A DNA stretch of 64,000 bases, taken from positions 682,001 to 746,000 of the forward strand of contig NZ_SMFL01000003.1 in NCBI RefSeq assembly GCF_004349265.1, read 5' to 3'. Source of the DNA: Dyadobacter psychrotolerans. Lineage in GTDB: Bacteria > Bacteroidota > Bacteroidia > Cytophagales > Spirosomataceae. Below the pieces are notes generated by a model. It was not told the DNA's origin. It did not search any database and saw nothing but the letters and a program-made list of their open reading frames with translations. The translations under genes and the position numbers were made by a program. This document shows positions 26,409 through 36,490 of the stretch, piece after piece; position 1 is the stretch's first letter, and each line of letters begins with the position of its first letter.

Positions 26409-28853
26409 TTACTGTTTTTGTGGTATTTTTAACTTTTGTCCAACTACAACGTTGTTGCCCGACATATTGTTCAACCTCTTGATTTCCTCAATACTTGCAC
26501 CATAAGTTTGTGCAATTCTGAAAAGGGTTTCACCTGCCGATACGATGTGTATTTGAGCTCCTTGTCCCGAAACAGGCGAAACAGTATTTCTGCTGCCATT
26601 TTTGCTTACACGAAGCTGTTGACCCGCAACCAGTTTTCCAGGCGAGCTCATGTTGTTGAGAATCATCAGCTCATTAAGAGAAATCCCATACGTTCTTGCA
26701 ATGCTGTAATAAGTCTGTCCGGCTTGTACTGTATGATACTCTGCACCCGATCTACTGGCTTCATTTCTGGTCGTCACAATCGTTTCCGCTTCCCTTTCTA
26801 TCCGGGTTGGACCGGTTGGCGTGGCAACTGCAACAGGCGTTCTGTTAGAATTCTCTTCAAGAGAACCGGTTCCATCTATAACTTTTAATTTCTGACCTAC
26901 CATTAGGCTTTTTCTTCCGCCGGCACTGTTCAGTTCTGTAAGTTCGGAAAGATCCATTCCATATTTCTTGGCAATACTGAAATATGTCTCACCCGACTTC
27001 ACTGTATGATAACCCTTTGTACCTACATTACTTACTGCCGTTTCTGTTGTTACCGGTCTTTCCGCCGTTACAGTTTTTTCAGCGGCAGCTCTGTCCAGAG
27101 TGGCCCTTTCCGCAGCTTCTCTTTTTTTTCTTGCATATACCGAATTAGCGGCGGTAGGTGTTACAGCAGGTTTTGTATCAGCAATGGTGGTACTTCTGTC
27201 ACTTTTCTTAACTGCAGGCGTATTACCTTCCCCAGACCTGAAATTGCTTTCCGTATTGTCCTGAGTAATAATTACAACCCTGTCATTCGTTTCCGAAGCG
27301 GCGGCACCAGGCTGAGTAGTTACGACAGGAATAGTCACCTGAGGTGTTACGGCGGGTTCAAACTGCTGATTTTCTTTTGCTATACTGCTTTCGCTTTTGT
27401 CAACAAGAACAGGTGTATATTTTTTTCTGCCGGATGGTTTGTCAGGGATTGCATCCGATACAGCCGGAGTTGAAGCAGACGCTACAACAGGACTTGTTTC
27501 TGTTGGAACAGCAGGCGTACCCGGTTTGATAATTTCGATCGGCTGTTTTTTAGGACGTTTCTTTGTTAGAAAAAGTACCTGACCGGTTTGGATCGGATAG
27601 TTTCTGCTCAGTGTTCGGTTATAGTTCAGTAGGCTGACAAGCCTTAAACCATATTGCTGCGAAACGCTATGCCATGTATCCCCCGGCCTTGCGGTGTGAA
27701 AAGGCGTTGCCGCTTTTTTATTTTTGCGCGAAAGATAATAAACGTTGCCAGGAATGAGCGGCATGTCCTTAACCATGTCGTTGTAACGCATAAACTTCGG
27801 CGTTCTCAATTTTCCTGCCTTCGCCAAAGTTATTGGTTTGTCACCCGGACGTGCTTCTATACCGGGAAGACCATTAATTTCATAAAACGACCTACCGTCT
27901 TTCGAATTAACATCCGATTTTTTCAGCATAGGAAACCCTGTATCCGCATAGGTGCCTGCAACAGTGCCGGTCTGCGCAGGAAGAGCAAGTTTTTCACGGA
28001 CAGCTGCAATCTGGTCCGTTGGCACCGGAACCGTGATCAAATATTCACGATCCGTTGGGATACGGCCGTTGGTCACCCAGCGATTATAACTTTCGAGTTC
28101 CTTTGAATTAACACCCAGCGTTTTTGCTATCTCATCGAAGGTTTGGCCTTTACCATATTCTGATTCCAGCAAAACGATCTTATTAGTACTTCTTAATCTT
28201 TCTATACCGGCTTCAAGAGCAATTTTATGGGCAAAAAAGCGCAGCATATAGCGATCTGTTTTGCCTGTCAGTGTAATTTCCCGGGCATAGGCCCAGTTTG
28301 CCGGAACAATTTTCTTTACTCCACCAGCTCCCAGATAGTAAGAATACAGAGACGAAACCCAGTTGTTGAACTGCTGGTTGCTTTTTTTAAGATACCAGGC
28401 CGCAGCATGTGTGGAAGAACTTATATTTTTTCTCTCATCTACTTCATTGTCTACACGCAGATTTAATCCTCGTGCAGTTTCCGGCTTAAACTGCCAGTAA
28501 CCTACCGCATTTGAACTTGATACTACATCCGGCTTGAAAGAACTTTCCTGAACCGCCAGATATTTAAAATCGATCGGAACCTCTTCATCCATCAAAATAC
28601 TTTCTACGATTGGAAAATACAGAATGGCTCTTTCCATTTTTTCCTCCCAAAACTTCTTATTAGACATCAGATTCTTGATATCCTCTTCAATCAGGTTTTG
28701 CGCCGAACGGTCGAACTTTACTGAAATACCTCCAAAGGAAACACTTGCGGGAATTTCAGGCGTACCCTGAGAGTTGGCCTTATATCCAAAACTGAATAAC
28801 AAAACCCACAGCAATGTGGCAACCTTATGTTTTTTGATGAAAATCCTGATCAT
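26409..28853 (-). CDS. LysM-repeat lytic transglycosylase (MltD-like)
   Basis: 814-residue exported protein. After a signal peptide (about 1-29) comes a transglycosylase SLT domain with catalytic Glu103 in LAVQESSFKPDVVSSSNAVG and YWQFKPETARGLNLRVD. It cleaves peptidoglycan glycan strands. Five LysM-type units follow: two diverged ones in the middle (around residues 210-255 and 385-430, GDTWHSVSQQYGL) and three good ones at the C-terminus (GETYFSIAKKYGMDLSEL, GQTYYSIARTYGISLNEL, GETLFRIAQTYGASIEEI). A Ser/Thr/Pro-rich linker separates the two groups. Length is above E. coli MltD because of this linker. Confidence 0.92.
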   Translation of the reverse strand: MIRIFIKKHKVATLLWVLLFSFGYKANSQGTPEIPASVSFGGISVKFDRSAQNLIEEDIKNLMSNKKFWEEKMERAILYFPIVESILMDEEVPIDFKYLAVQESSFKPDVVSSSNAVGYWQFKPETARGLNLRVDNEVDERKNISSSTHAAAWYLKKSNQQFNNWVSSLYSYYLGAGGVKKIVPANWAYAREITLTGKTDRYMLRFFAHKIALEAGIERLRSTNKIVLLESEYGKGQTFDEIAKTLGVNSKELESYNRWVTNGRIPTDREYLITVPVPTDQIAAVREKLALPAQTGTVAGTYADTGFPMLKKSDVNSKDGRSFYEINGLPGIEARPGDKPITLAKAGKLRTPKFMRYNDMVKDMPLIPGNVYYLSRKNKKAATPFHTARPGDTWHSVSQQYGLRLVSLLNYNRTLSRNYPIQTGQVLFLTKKRPKKQPIEIIKPGTPAVPTETSPVVASASTPAVSDAIPDKPSGRKKYTPVLVDKSESSIAKENQQFEPAVTPQVTIPVVTTQPGAAASETNDRVVIITQDNTESNFRSGEGNTPAVKKSDRSTTIADTKPAVTPTAANSVYARKKREAAERATLDRAAAEKTVTAERPVTTETAVSNVGTKGYHTVKSGETYFSIAKKYGMDLSELTELNSAGGRKSLMVGQKLKVIDGTGSLEENSNRTPVAVATPTGPTRIEREAETIVTTRNEASRSGAEYHTVQAGQTYYSIARTYGISLNELMILNNMSSPGKLVAGQQLRVSKNGSRNTVSPVSGQGAQIHIVSAGETLFRIAQTYGASIEEIKRLNNMSGNNVVVGQKLKIPQKQ

Positions 28854-28886
28854 AAAAATAATAACTAGTCCTACTGAATTGGTGAC

Positions 28887-29531
28887 TTACAATTTTTGAA
28901 GAATCATTAACCCGTCCCGGATTGGTAACAGCAAATTGGATACACGACTATCTTCATGTACCATCCGGTTAAATTCTATTAACAATTGAGTATCCTTATC
29001 TGATTTTTTGAGCTCTGCCTGTGCCACCTTGCCACTCCACAACACATTATCTGCAATAATGAAACCACCTTTCCGAACCTTATCCAAACAAAGATTAAAG
29101 TACGAAATGTAATTTATTTTATCAGCATCAATAAATGCGATATCAAAGGTTTCTTCTAATAACGGAATTATCTGCAAAGCATTACCAATACGGTAATCTA
29201 TATTAGCTGAGAAAGAAGATTGATCAAAATAACTTCTGGTTAACGTTTCCAGCTCTTCATTGATATCGATAGTTACCACTTTACCGTTTACGGCAAGACC
29301 TTCACACAAACAAAGTGCAGAATAACCGGTGTAAGTACCAATTTCCAAAATGCTTTCCGGCCGGATCATCCGTGACAGCATCGACAAAAATCTACCCTGA
29401 AGGTGACCTGAAAGCATGCGGGGATTGAGCACATTGGCATGCGTTTCCCTATTTAACTTTTGTAATAATATATTCTCCGGTTCAGTATGAGCCTCGGAAT
29501 ACTCCTCTATTCCATCTGCCAGAAATTTCAT
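28887..29531 (-). CDS. Class I SAM-dependent O-methyltransferase
   Basis: 214-residue O-methyltransferase of the catechol/caffeoyl-CoA type. Motif I ILEIGTYTGYSALCL binds SAM, VVTIDINEE follows, and IAFIDADKINYISYF and FIIADNVLWSGKV carry the metal-binding Asp/Asn residues of the family. I chose the ATG at 29531 because MKFLADGIEEYSEAHTEPE matches the usual N-terminus; an upstream TTG lies in a hairpin. Substrate unknown. It stands between the sugar-nucleotide genes and the lytic transglycosylase on one strand. Confidence 0.88.
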   Translation of the reverse strand: MKFLADGIEEYSEAHTEPENILLQKLNRETHANVLNPRMLSGHLQGRFLSMLSRMIRPESILEIGTYTGYSALCLCEGLAVNGKVVTIDINEELETLTRSYFDQSSFSANIDYRIGNALQIIPLLEETFDIAFIDADKINYISYFNLCLDKVRKGGFIIADNVLWSGKVAQAELKKSDKDTQLLIEFNRMVHEDSRVSNLLLPIRDGLMILQKL

Positions 29532-29564
29532 TAAGCGCTCGTGATGTGTATAATTTATTCTTTC

Positions 29565-29592
29565 ATGCTGCGGCAAAATTATGCCGCAGCAT
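29565..29592. repeat. Perfect inverted repeat between rfbA and the O-methyltransferase gene
   Basis: ATGCTGCGGC (29565-29574) and GCCGCAGCAT (29583-29592) form a 10-bp stem with an 8-base AT loop, eight bases after the rfbA stop. No T-run follows on the minus strand, so it may be an mRNA processing or stability hairpin rather than a full terminator. Confidence 0.6.
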
Positions 29593-29600
29593 CTATATCA

Positions 29601-30467
29601 TCATAAGTGGGCAACCAGCTGAACTAGGTAAGTACCATAGCCACTTTTTACAAGCGGTTTTGCAATTTCGCGTAGCTGATCCACATCAATAAAGCCCATT
29701 CTGTAAGCGATCTCCTCTATGCAGCCAACCTTCAGCCCCTGACGTTCCTCGATAACTTGTACGAATTGCCCGGCCTGCATAAGTGACTGGAATGTACCGG
29801 TGTCGAGCCAGGCCGTACCCCTGTTTAAAACGCCAACCTTCAATTTCCCGCGTTCGAGATAAACCCGGTTCACGTCTGTGATTTCCAGTTCTCCGCGTGG
29901 TGATGGCGGGATCGTTTTTGCGATTTCTACAACATCATTGTCATAAAAATATAGTCCCGGAACAGCATAATTTGACTTCGGCTTTTCCGGTTTTTCTTCA
30001 ATGGATATTACATTATTTGCTCCATCGAATTCTACCACGCCATAACGTTCCGGATCCTGAACCTGGTAAGCAAAAATAACGCCGCCTTCGGGATCATTGT
30101 TCGACTGCAAAAGTTTAGAAAGGCCTGAGCCGTAAAAAATGTTATCCCCAAGTATCAGGGCAACTTTTTCTTTACCAATGAATTTTTCACCGATGATAAA
30201 AGCCTGAGCAAGACCATCCGGACTTGGCTGAACTTCATAAGTGAAGGTGCAACCCAGACGGCTTCCGTCACCCAACAATTTTTCAAAATGCGGTAAATCG
30301 TGCGGCGTTGAAATGATCAGGATCTCTCTGATTCCAGCCAGCATTAATATCGAAAGCGGATAATAAATCATCGGCTTGTCATAAACAGGCATAAGCTGCT
30401 TACTCACGGCCAATGTAAGTGGATGTAAACGTGTGCCAGATCCGCCGGCTAAAATAATTCCTTTCAT
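29601..30467 (-). CDS. rfbA: Glucose-1-phosphate thymidylyltransferase
   Basis: 288-residue RmlA/RfbA, which makes dTDP-glucose from glucose-1-phosphate and dTTP, the first step to dTDP-rhamnose and related sugars. The nucleotide-binding signature is [47 protein letters not shown] and [10 protein letters not shown] are also conserved. It follows rfbB by 78 bases. The later steps (rfbC, rfbD) are not in the window, so the final sugar is not defined here. Confidence 0.97.
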   Translation of the reverse strand: MKGIILAGGSGTRLHPLTLAVSKQLMPVYDKPMIYYPLSILMLAGIREILIISTPHDLPHFEKLLGDGSRLGCTFTYEVQPSPDGLAQAFIIGEKFIGKEKVALILGDNIFYGSGLSKLLQSNNDPEGGVIFAYQVQDPERYGVVEFDGANNVISIEEKPEKPKSNYAVPGLYFYDNDVVEIAKTIPPSPRGELEITDVNRVYLERGKLKVGVLNRGTAWLDTGTFQSLMQAGQFVQVIEERQGLKVGCIEEIAYRMGFIDVDQLREIAKPLVKSGYGTYLVQLVAHL

Positions 30468-30545
30468 AGAATGGCAATCGGCTTTCAGCAGTCAGCTTGC
30501 GGCCTTTAAAATTTAGGTGAATATATTTTTAGTCCAAACAACCGG

Positions 30546-31601
30546 TTATCTGGCTGCGTACATATCACTGTAATACTTTTGGTAGTTACCCGAAGTGACA
30601 TTTTCAAGCCATTCTCCATTTGCCAGGTACCAGTCAACCGTTCTTTCCAAACCTTCTTCAAACTGAAGAGAAGGTTTCCAGCCCAATTCTTCCGAAAGCT
30701 TTGTTGCATCAATTGCATAACGAAGATCATGCCCTGCTCGGTCGGTTACATAAGTGATCAGCTTTTCTGTTTCCCCATCGGCACGGCCAAGTTTTTTATC
30801 CATCAAACGGCAAAGCACAAGAACAAGGTCCAGATTTTTCCATTCGTTATGGCCGCCTATGTTGTAGGTTTCGCCATTTTTTCCGTCATGGAAAATCACA
30901 TCGATCGCTATTGCATGGTCCTCAACAAACAACCAGTCGCGTACATTTTCGCCTTTTCCATAAACAGGAAGCGGTTTGCTTTGAATGATGTTATGAATCA
31001 TCAACGGAATCAGTTTCTCAGGAAAGTGATTGGGTCCGTAGTTGTTGGAACAGTTTGAAATGACAACCGGAAGTTTGTAAGTGTTTTCATAAGCACGTAC
31101 AAAATGGTCGGATGACGCTTTGGAAGCTGAATATGGCGAACGGGGATCATAACTTGTTTCCTCAGTAAAGAAAGTACCGGGATCATGCAGTTCTCCATAA
31201 ACCTCGTCGGTCGAGACATGATAGAAACGGCGTCCTGCAAAATTATCTTTCCAGGTTTTTCTGGCAGCATTAAGTAAATTAACTGTTCCAACCACATTGG
31301 TCATCACAAATGACATCGGATCGGTAATAGATCTGTCTACATGACTTTCAGCAGCAAGGTGAATGATTCCGTGAAAATCGTTTTCAGAAATTAATTTGTC
31401 GATAAATTCAGCATCAACAATATCACCTTTAACGAAGGTATAATTAGGTGCGTTTTCAATATCACGCAGGTTTTCAAGATTCCCTGCATAGGTAAGCGCA
31501 TCCAGGTTATAGATATGATATTCAGGATGATAAGTTACAAAACGCCTGACAACATGTGAGCCGATAAATCCCGCACCACCTGTAATTAAGATTTTTTTCA
31601 T
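30546..31601 (-). CDS. rfbB: dTDP-glucose 4,6-dehydratase
   Basis: 351-residue RmlB/RfbB of the extended SDR family, converting dTDP-glucose to dTDP-4-keto-6-deoxyglucose with bound NAD+. It shows the dinucleotide motif ITGGAGFIGSHVVRRF, the catalytic STDEVYGEL and YSASKASSDHFVRAY (the Tyr-x3-Lys pair), and NCSNNYGPNHFPEKLIP. I chose the ATG at 31601, which overlaps the galE stop by 4 bp (ATGA), because the Rossmann motif starts at once there; an upstream in-frame start would lie within galE. Confidence 0.97.
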   Translation of the reverse strand: MKKILITGGAGFIGSHVVRRFVTYHPEYHIYNLDALTYAGNLENLRDIENAPNYTFVKGDIVDAEFIDKLISENDFHGIIHLAAESHVDRSITDPMSFVMTNVVGTVNLLNAARKTWKDNFAGRRFYHVSTDEVYGELHDPGTFFTEETSYDPRSPYSASKASSDHFVRAYENTYKLPVVISNCSNNYGPNHFPEKLIPLMIHNIIQSKPLPVYGKGENVRDWLFVEDHAIAIDVIFHDGKNGETYNIGGHNEWKNLDLVLVLCRLMDKKLGRADGETEKLITYVTDRAGHDLRYAIDATKLSEELGWKPSLQFEEGLERTVDWYLANGEWLENVTSGNYQKYYSDMYAAR

Positions 31602-32617
31602 TGTTTCGGTGTAATTTTTAATTGCCAATTCCATGCATCACGAAGAGCATCAGCCATAGTTTTTTCAGCTGTCCATTTCATAACGTTATTCACTTTATCC
31701 GACTGGGCGTATATTTTTTCCACATCCCCTTCCCTTCTCGGTCCGATTGCATAGTTAACCTTAACGCCATTTACATCTTCAAAAGTATTGATCAGGTCCA
31801 GTACGGTGTAACCCTCTCCGGTTCCTACATTAAATACATCGTAGTGATTTTCTGTTTCAGTTTCCTGCAAAAGGGAGAGCGCTTTTACATGTGCCTTTGC
31901 AAGATCTACCACATGAATAAAATCGCGAATACAGGTTCCATCCGGTGTGTTATAATCACTTCCGAATACGGTCAATGATTTGCGTAAACCTGCGGCAGTT
32001 TGCGTGATAAATGGCACCAGGTTACTGGGAACACCATTTGGCAATTCACCGATCAATGAAGATTCATGTGCTCCTATCGGATTAAAATAGCGCAAAGCAA
32101 GTGCTTTCAGGCCCGGACCTGAATAAACGTGATCTCTGATAATATCTTCCGCAATAGCTTTGGTATTCCCATAAGGTGAATTTGCCGGCTTACGTGGGGT
32201 TAATTCGGTTACAGGCAATGCATCCGGCTGTCCGTAAACCGTGCAGGATGAAGAGAATACGAAGTTTTTTACATCGAATTCTTTCATTACCCTTAACAAA
32301 ACAAGAAGTGAGATCAGATTGTTTTCGTAATAATTCAATGGTTTTTCTACCGACTCTCCTACCGCTTTATAAGCAGCAAAATGGATAACACCATCAAACT
32401 TTTCTTTCTCAAACAGACTTCTTACCTTCTCGACATCGTTACAATCTATATTGTAGAATGGAAAATCTTTTCCGGTAATACTTTTAATTCCTTTTAAAAC
32501 ATCCAGATTAGAATTGTAGAGATTATCAATAATAACCGGTTCAAATCCTGCCTCATCCAGCTCAACCACTGTGTGAGATCCTATAAAACCCACACCTCCT
32601 GTAACGAGTATTTTCAT
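31598..32617 (-). CDS. galE: UDP-glucose 4-epimerase
   Basis: 339-residue GalE, interconverting UDP-glucose and UDP-galactose. NAD-binding motif VTGGVGFIGSHTVVELD, then DGVIHFAAYKAVGESVEKPL, the catalytic FSSSCTVYGQP and YGNTK pair, and RYFNPIGAHESSLIGE. It is the first gene of a minus-strand run galE-rfbB-rfbA, with coupled translation into rfbB. Together these feed surface polysaccharide precursors. Confidence 0.95.
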   Translation of the reverse strand: MKILVTGGVGFIGSHTVVELDEAGFEPVIIDNLYNSNLDVLKGIKSITGKDFPFYNIDCNDVEKVRSLFEKEKFDGVIHFAAYKAVGESVEKPLNYYENNLISLLVLLRVMKEFDVKNFVFSSSCTVYGQPDALPVTELTPRKPANSPYGNTKAIAEDIIRDHVYSGPGLKALALRYFNPIGAHESSLIGELPNGVPSNLVPFITQTAAGLRKSLTVFGSDYNTPDGTCIRDFIHVVDLAKAHVKALSLLQETETENHYDVFNVGTGEGYTVLDLINTFEDVNGVKVNYAIGPRREGDVEKIYAQSDKVNNVMKWTAEKTMADALRDAWNWQLKITPKQ

Positions 32618-32830
32618 GTTATTTGACTATAATTTTCAGAATGTATTGGACAACGTTTTTGAGTAAAATGCTATTATCTAAATGCGAAAAAAGGATTTTT
32701 ACCAATTATTGGTACTGTCAAACCTACAATTAAGTCACATTTTTTTCCGGGCAAAAGTAGAAAATTTGACGTCCATAAAAAAAAAATGTTTTTATTTATC
32801 CGTTGGTTGTAAAATGCAGATTCGAGGAAA

Positions 32831-33679
32831 ATGAACCAGAGAGAAATTAAAGCACTGATATCCCTGCTTGATGACGATGATCATGAAGTAAGTCAGCACG
32901 TTGAGGGAAAGATATTATCCCTCGGCGGGCATGTGATCCCTTTTCTGGAAACTGAATGGGAAGAAAGCTTCAATCCGATTATTCAACGGAAGATCGAAGA
33001 GCTTATTCATGAGCTGCAGCTAAGCATTATGATTGAAAGGCTGCAGGCATGGAAAAATGGAGGAGGCCTGGATTTACTGGAAGGAATGTGGATTCTGGCT
33101 ACCTATCTTTATCCGGATTTGTCAATGGAAAAGCTGAAAACTTCGATTGACCAGTTGTATTATGACATCTGGACCCATTTCAGGGAAGAAATGAACGGCG
33201 TTGATCAGGTTAAACTCATCAATAGTATTTTCTTCGGCCCAATGAACTTTGCGGCGAATACCAAAAATTTTCATTCACCTTCCAATTCGATGATCAACGT
33301 CGTGCTGGAAAGCAAGCGCGGTAATCCGATTACGCTTTGTGTAATTTATCTATTGGTTGCCAGAAAGCTGGATATGCCTGTTTATGGTGTGAACCTGCCA
33401 AACCTTTTTGTATTAACTTATAAAAGTGAAGCAACGCAGTTTTATATCAATGTTTTCAACAGGGGTATTATTTTCTCTAAAACAGATATCGACCACTACA
33501 TTGCCCAGCTGAATATTAAATCAAAAGATATCTTTTATCAACCCTGTACGAACCTGGAAATTATTCAGCGTGTACTTCGTAACCTGATTCTATCTTACGA
33601 AAAAACCAGTGAGCAGGAAAAAAGCAAGGAAATTGAGAAAATTCTGAAATCTACGCTGGATGACAGCCTTGGAGATTAA
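32831..33679 (+). CDS. SirB1/transglutaminase-like family protein
   Basis: 282-residue protein of the SirB1-type transglutaminase-like family. The core is SKRGNPITLCVIYLLVARKLDMPVYGVNLPNLFVLTY, where the Cys in TLCV is at the position of the transglutaminase-like nucleophile while the usual His of PGHF reads PNLF, so catalysis is doubtful. An N-terminal helical part precedes it. Function of the family is not established. It is convergent with the PPTase gene with no base between the two stop codons. Confidence 0.75.
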   Translation: MNQREIKALISLLDDDDHEVSQHVEGKILSLGGHVIPFLETEWEESFNPIIQRKIEELIHELQLSIMIERLQAWKNGGGLDLLEGMWILATYLYPDLSMEKLKTSIDQLYYDIWTHFREEMNGVDQVKLINSIFFGPMNFAANTKNFHSPSNSMINVVLESKRGNPITLCVIYLLVARKLDMPVYGVNLPNLFVLTYKSEATQFYINVFNRGIIFSKTDIDHYIAQLNIKSKDIFYQPCTNLEIIQRVLRNLILSYEKTSEQEKSKEIEKILKSTLDDSLGD

Positions 33680-34315
33680 CTAAATGGCAATAGCCAGACA
33701 ATGATCTCCAAACCAACGCAGATGCACAGGTGAATGAACAGTCACTTTTTCTTCGGGATCTGTCAGGACTGCTGAAATCTGAACATCATTTTCGGAAAAA
33801 GCTTCGATAAAAATAGAGTCTTTAAAACTGATTTTCTTTTTACCATACAGCTTGTAAATAGCTTCCTTCGCACACCAGTAAATACAAAGAGCTGTGAGAT
33901 CCTGTCCGGCACGCAACTGTTCTTCCTCTGAAAGGAATTTTCGTGAGGTACGCTGTAACTTATCACTCATTTTTTCCATATCGATACCTACCGGAGATGA
34001 AAGATTGATGACTGCTGCAACGTAATCCGCTGTGTGTGTAAGGGAAATATGTGAGTCGTTGTTGACCAGGAAAGCTTTGCCATGTTCATCTTTATGTGTT
34101 CCTTCATAAAAACGCCCGGATTGTTCGGCCAAAGTTTTGATCAAAAGACGGCTGGCCAGCCACTCTCTTATTTTCTGGGGATGACTTATGGACTCAAGGT
34201 CACCAAAATTATAAGTAAAACCCAGGCTTTCCCGAAGCTCAGTTTCACTTTCCGTTAAGCTCCACAGCAGCAGTGTACTATTCTCTTCAATCTTTTCGGA
34301 ATGAACGAGGGGCAT
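33680..34315 (-). CDS. 4'-phosphopantetheinyl transferase superfamily protein
   Basis: 211-residue Sfp-type transferase that moves 4'-phosphopantetheine from CoA to carrier proteins. Conserved features are SHISLTHTADYVAAVI, the metal-binding VGIDMEK (Asp112, Glu114) and IYWCAKEAIYKLYG (Lys150, Glu151). No polyketide or non-ribosomal peptide genes are in the window, so the target may be the fatty-acid carrier protein or an unlinked carrier. It stands alone, tail to tail with the SirB1-like gene. Confidence 0.9.
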   Translation of the reverse strand: MPLVHSEKIEENSTLLLWSLTESETELRESLGFTYNFGDLESISHPQKIREWLASRLLIKTLAEQSGRFYEGTHKDEHGKAFLVNNDSHISLTHTADYVAAVINLSSPVGIDMEKMSDKLQRTSRKFLSEEEQLRAGQDLTALCIYWCAKEAIYKLYGKKKISFKDSIFIEAFSENDVQISAVLTDPEEKVTVHSPVHLRWFGDHCLAIAI

Positions 34316-34526
34316 ATTTATTCTGTTTAAAAATTCTCTGACGATATTAAATTAGCAACAATATTAGCCATATGGCTTTTAGTATTAAGCTTTGAGACGA
34401 AACAAAATGATATTTGTAAAATATAAAAGTATCAAAATTCTTAGTTGTTAAATCTCAAAAGTGCCGGTTAGCCAAATTTGCTGCCAATAAGTTCTTGTTG
34501 GCACTAATGATATAAGCCCGTAAAAA

Positions 34527-35429
34527 ATGAACATTCGTAAAATAGATACTTTTTCCGGTCATCGGGACAGCGTTTATACAATAATTTCTGATGGCACAGG
34601 GCATGGGTTCTATTCGTCCGGTGGTGACGGGTTTGTTATTCAATGGGATCAGAGAAAGCCTGATCTGGGAAAACTGGTGGCCCGGGCCGGTGTTTCTGTT
34701 TATGCGCTTGCCTTTGACAAAGAAAATCAGATGTTATGGATCGGGCAAAACTTTGAAGGAATTCAGCTTCTCCACCTTTCAGGCGGGACCATACAAAATA
34801 CAGCCCGGATTACGACATCAGCCATTTTTGATATTCAATTATTTAATGGGAAAGCGCTGGTCGCCCTGGGTGATGGTGTAATTGCAATCATGGATATTGA
34901 TTCTTTCGCACTTCAAAAACATATTAAAGTATCAGACAAAAGTATACGCTCAATTTCCGTCAACCCATCCACATCAGAATTTGCATCCGGGGACAGCAGT
35001 CATCGTGTGCACATTTTCGACGCGGAGGATTTTAAATTAAAAAAAACAATACAATCTCATACAAATTCCGTCTTTTCTGTACAATATTCGCCGGATGGTC
35101 GTTTGCTCTTTACCATGGGGCGGGACGCGAGTGTAAAAATTTGGGATGTAAACAACAATTATGAGCCTGTAAAGGATCTGGCTGCCCACATGTATGCTGT
35201 GAATAACCTGAGTTTTAGTCCGGATGGAAAATATTTTGCTACCTGTAGTATGGATAAATCGGTAAAACTTTGGGATGCGTCGACATTTCAGCTCAAAAAA
35301 ATTATTGACCGGTCACGGCTTGCCGGCCATGGCACATCGGTGAACAAATTATTATGGACCAGTTATGAGAATCAGCTCATTTCATGCAGCGATGACCGCA
35401 TGATTTCCGTTTGGGAAGTACTCGCCTGA
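34527..35429 (+). CDS. WD40 repeat protein
   Basis: 300-residue cytoplasmic beta-propeller without signal peptide or membrane segment. Six or seven WD40 blades are seen. The clearest end in FIQWD-like strands: SVQYSPDGRLLFTMGRDASVKIWDV, NNLSFSPDGKYFATCSMDKSVKLWDA and LISCSDDRMISVWEV; the earlier blades (GDSSHRVHIFDA) are more diverged. Such propellers are binding platforms. It lies 104 bases before the DivIVA gene on the same strand; a shared role is not shown. Confidence 0.85.
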   Translation: MNIRKIDTFSGHRDSVYTIISDGTGHGFYSSGGDGFVIQWDQRKPDLGKLVARAGVSVYALAFDKENQMLWIGQNFEGIQLLHLSGGTIQNTARITTSAIFDIQLFNGKALVALGDGVIAIMDIDSFALQKHIKVSDKSIRSISVNPSTSEFASGDSSHRVHIFDAEDFKLKKTIQSHTNSVFSVQYSPDGRLLFTMGRDASVKIWDVNNNYEPVKDLAAHMYAVNNLSFSPDGKYFATCSMDKSVKLWDASTFQLKKIIDRSRLAGHGTSVNKLLWTSYENQLISCSDDRMISVWEVLA

Positions 35430-35533
35430 CATACTTTTAAAAAGGTAAAATTGGCAAATACTTTGAAATATGATTCATATATCTTTAACTTACGCAGTCA
35501 TAATTCAATATATAAAAAAGCACATATCACATC

Positions 35534-36490
35534 ATGAAAATTTCCGCAATAGACATACGTAAACATACGTTTGAAAAGATTTTCAGAGGTTATGACCCTG
35601 ACGAGGTCGATGCTTTTCTCAATTCATTGTCCCAGGAATGGGAGCGTTTTTCTAGTGAAAACGGACTTTTGAAGATGCAGTTGGAATATGCTGAAAAAGA
35701 ACTAGGTAAGCTTAAAGACATAGAATCCACGCTTTTTCGTACCTTAAAAAGTGCGGAAGACGTAAGCAGACAGATCGAAAAGGAAGCAAATGAAAATGCT
35801 GAAAAGCGGATTGAAGAATCTAAAATTGCAGCCAACGAACTGGTTGCCGAAGCTGAAAAGCGGACGGCGCAGGTGATCAGTGAAACAGAGGCAAAGCTCA
35901 AGCGTTTCAAAGAAGAATTTGCTGCTGAAATTAAGATACAGGAAAGGGATTTCAAGGCTATTGAAAACTTCCGTGACAATCTGGTGGTACAACTTGCTTC
36001 ACTTGCCAACAGCACTATTGACACAGTCGACCGCTTCGAACAGAAATATGATAAGGAGTCGGTTTTGAATAAAATGGAGGAAATAAGACAGCATGTTTCT
36101 GAAATTGAAATACCACGTAAATATGTTGCACAACAGGAAATTACAGAGCAGGAAGAAGAGCCTGAAGAAGTAAATATCATTCTGAGCGATGAAAAACCCG
36201 AAGTTGTTTTTGAAGTAGCCCGTGAGGATGAAACTGTTGAGGCACCACAGCCGGAAGAAGAAATTATTGAACAGCCGGCTGCTGCAGAAGAAGTAGCACA
36301 ACCTGCTGCGGAAGTAAAAGAACCTGTGAAGAGCGCGGCGGATGCTGCAAATGAGGCATTGGCAGAAATGCACAAAACAGCTGAAAAGGCCCGGGATGAA
36401 GCATCTGCACCGCCCGTAAACAGGCCTCGGGTATACGAGAGTAACCAGCCTTCAAAAGGAGGAGGCGGATCATTTTTTGACCAGATATAA
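35534..36490 (+). CDS. DivIVA domain-containing protein
   Basis: 318 residues. The N-terminal about 60 residues (MKISAIDIRKHTFEKIFRGY, then DPDEVDAFLNSLSQEWE) form the DivIVA/GpsB membrane-curvature domain. A long coiled coil rich in Glu, Lys and Ala follows (about 60-200), then a low-complexity acidic Glu/Pro/Ala tail (about 205-300) that ends in GGGGSFFDQI. DivIVA proteins mark poles or septa in Gram-positives; their role in Bacteroidota is not well defined. The stop overlaps the folB start (TAATG). Confidence 0.88.
   Translation: MKISAIDIRKHTFEKIFRGYDPDEVDAFLNSLSQEWERFSSENGLLKMQLEYAEKELGKLKDIESTLFRTLKSAEDVSRQIEKEANENAEKRIEESKIAANELVAEAEKRTAQVISETEAKLKRFKEEFAAEIKIQERDFKAIENFRDNLVVQLASLANSTIDTVDRFEQKYDKESVLNKMEEIRQHVSEIEIPRKYVAQQEITEQEEEPEEVNIILSDEKPEVVFEVAREDETVEAPQPEEEIIEQPAAAEEVAQPAAEVKEPVKSAADAANEALAEMHKTAEKARDEASAPPVNRPRVYESNQPSKGGGGSFFDQI

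Noticed and set aside
33680..34315. Marker of a polyketide or non-ribosomal peptide cluster
   Set aside because: The phosphopantetheinyl transferase has no synthase, thioesterase or carrier genes around it in 64 kb.
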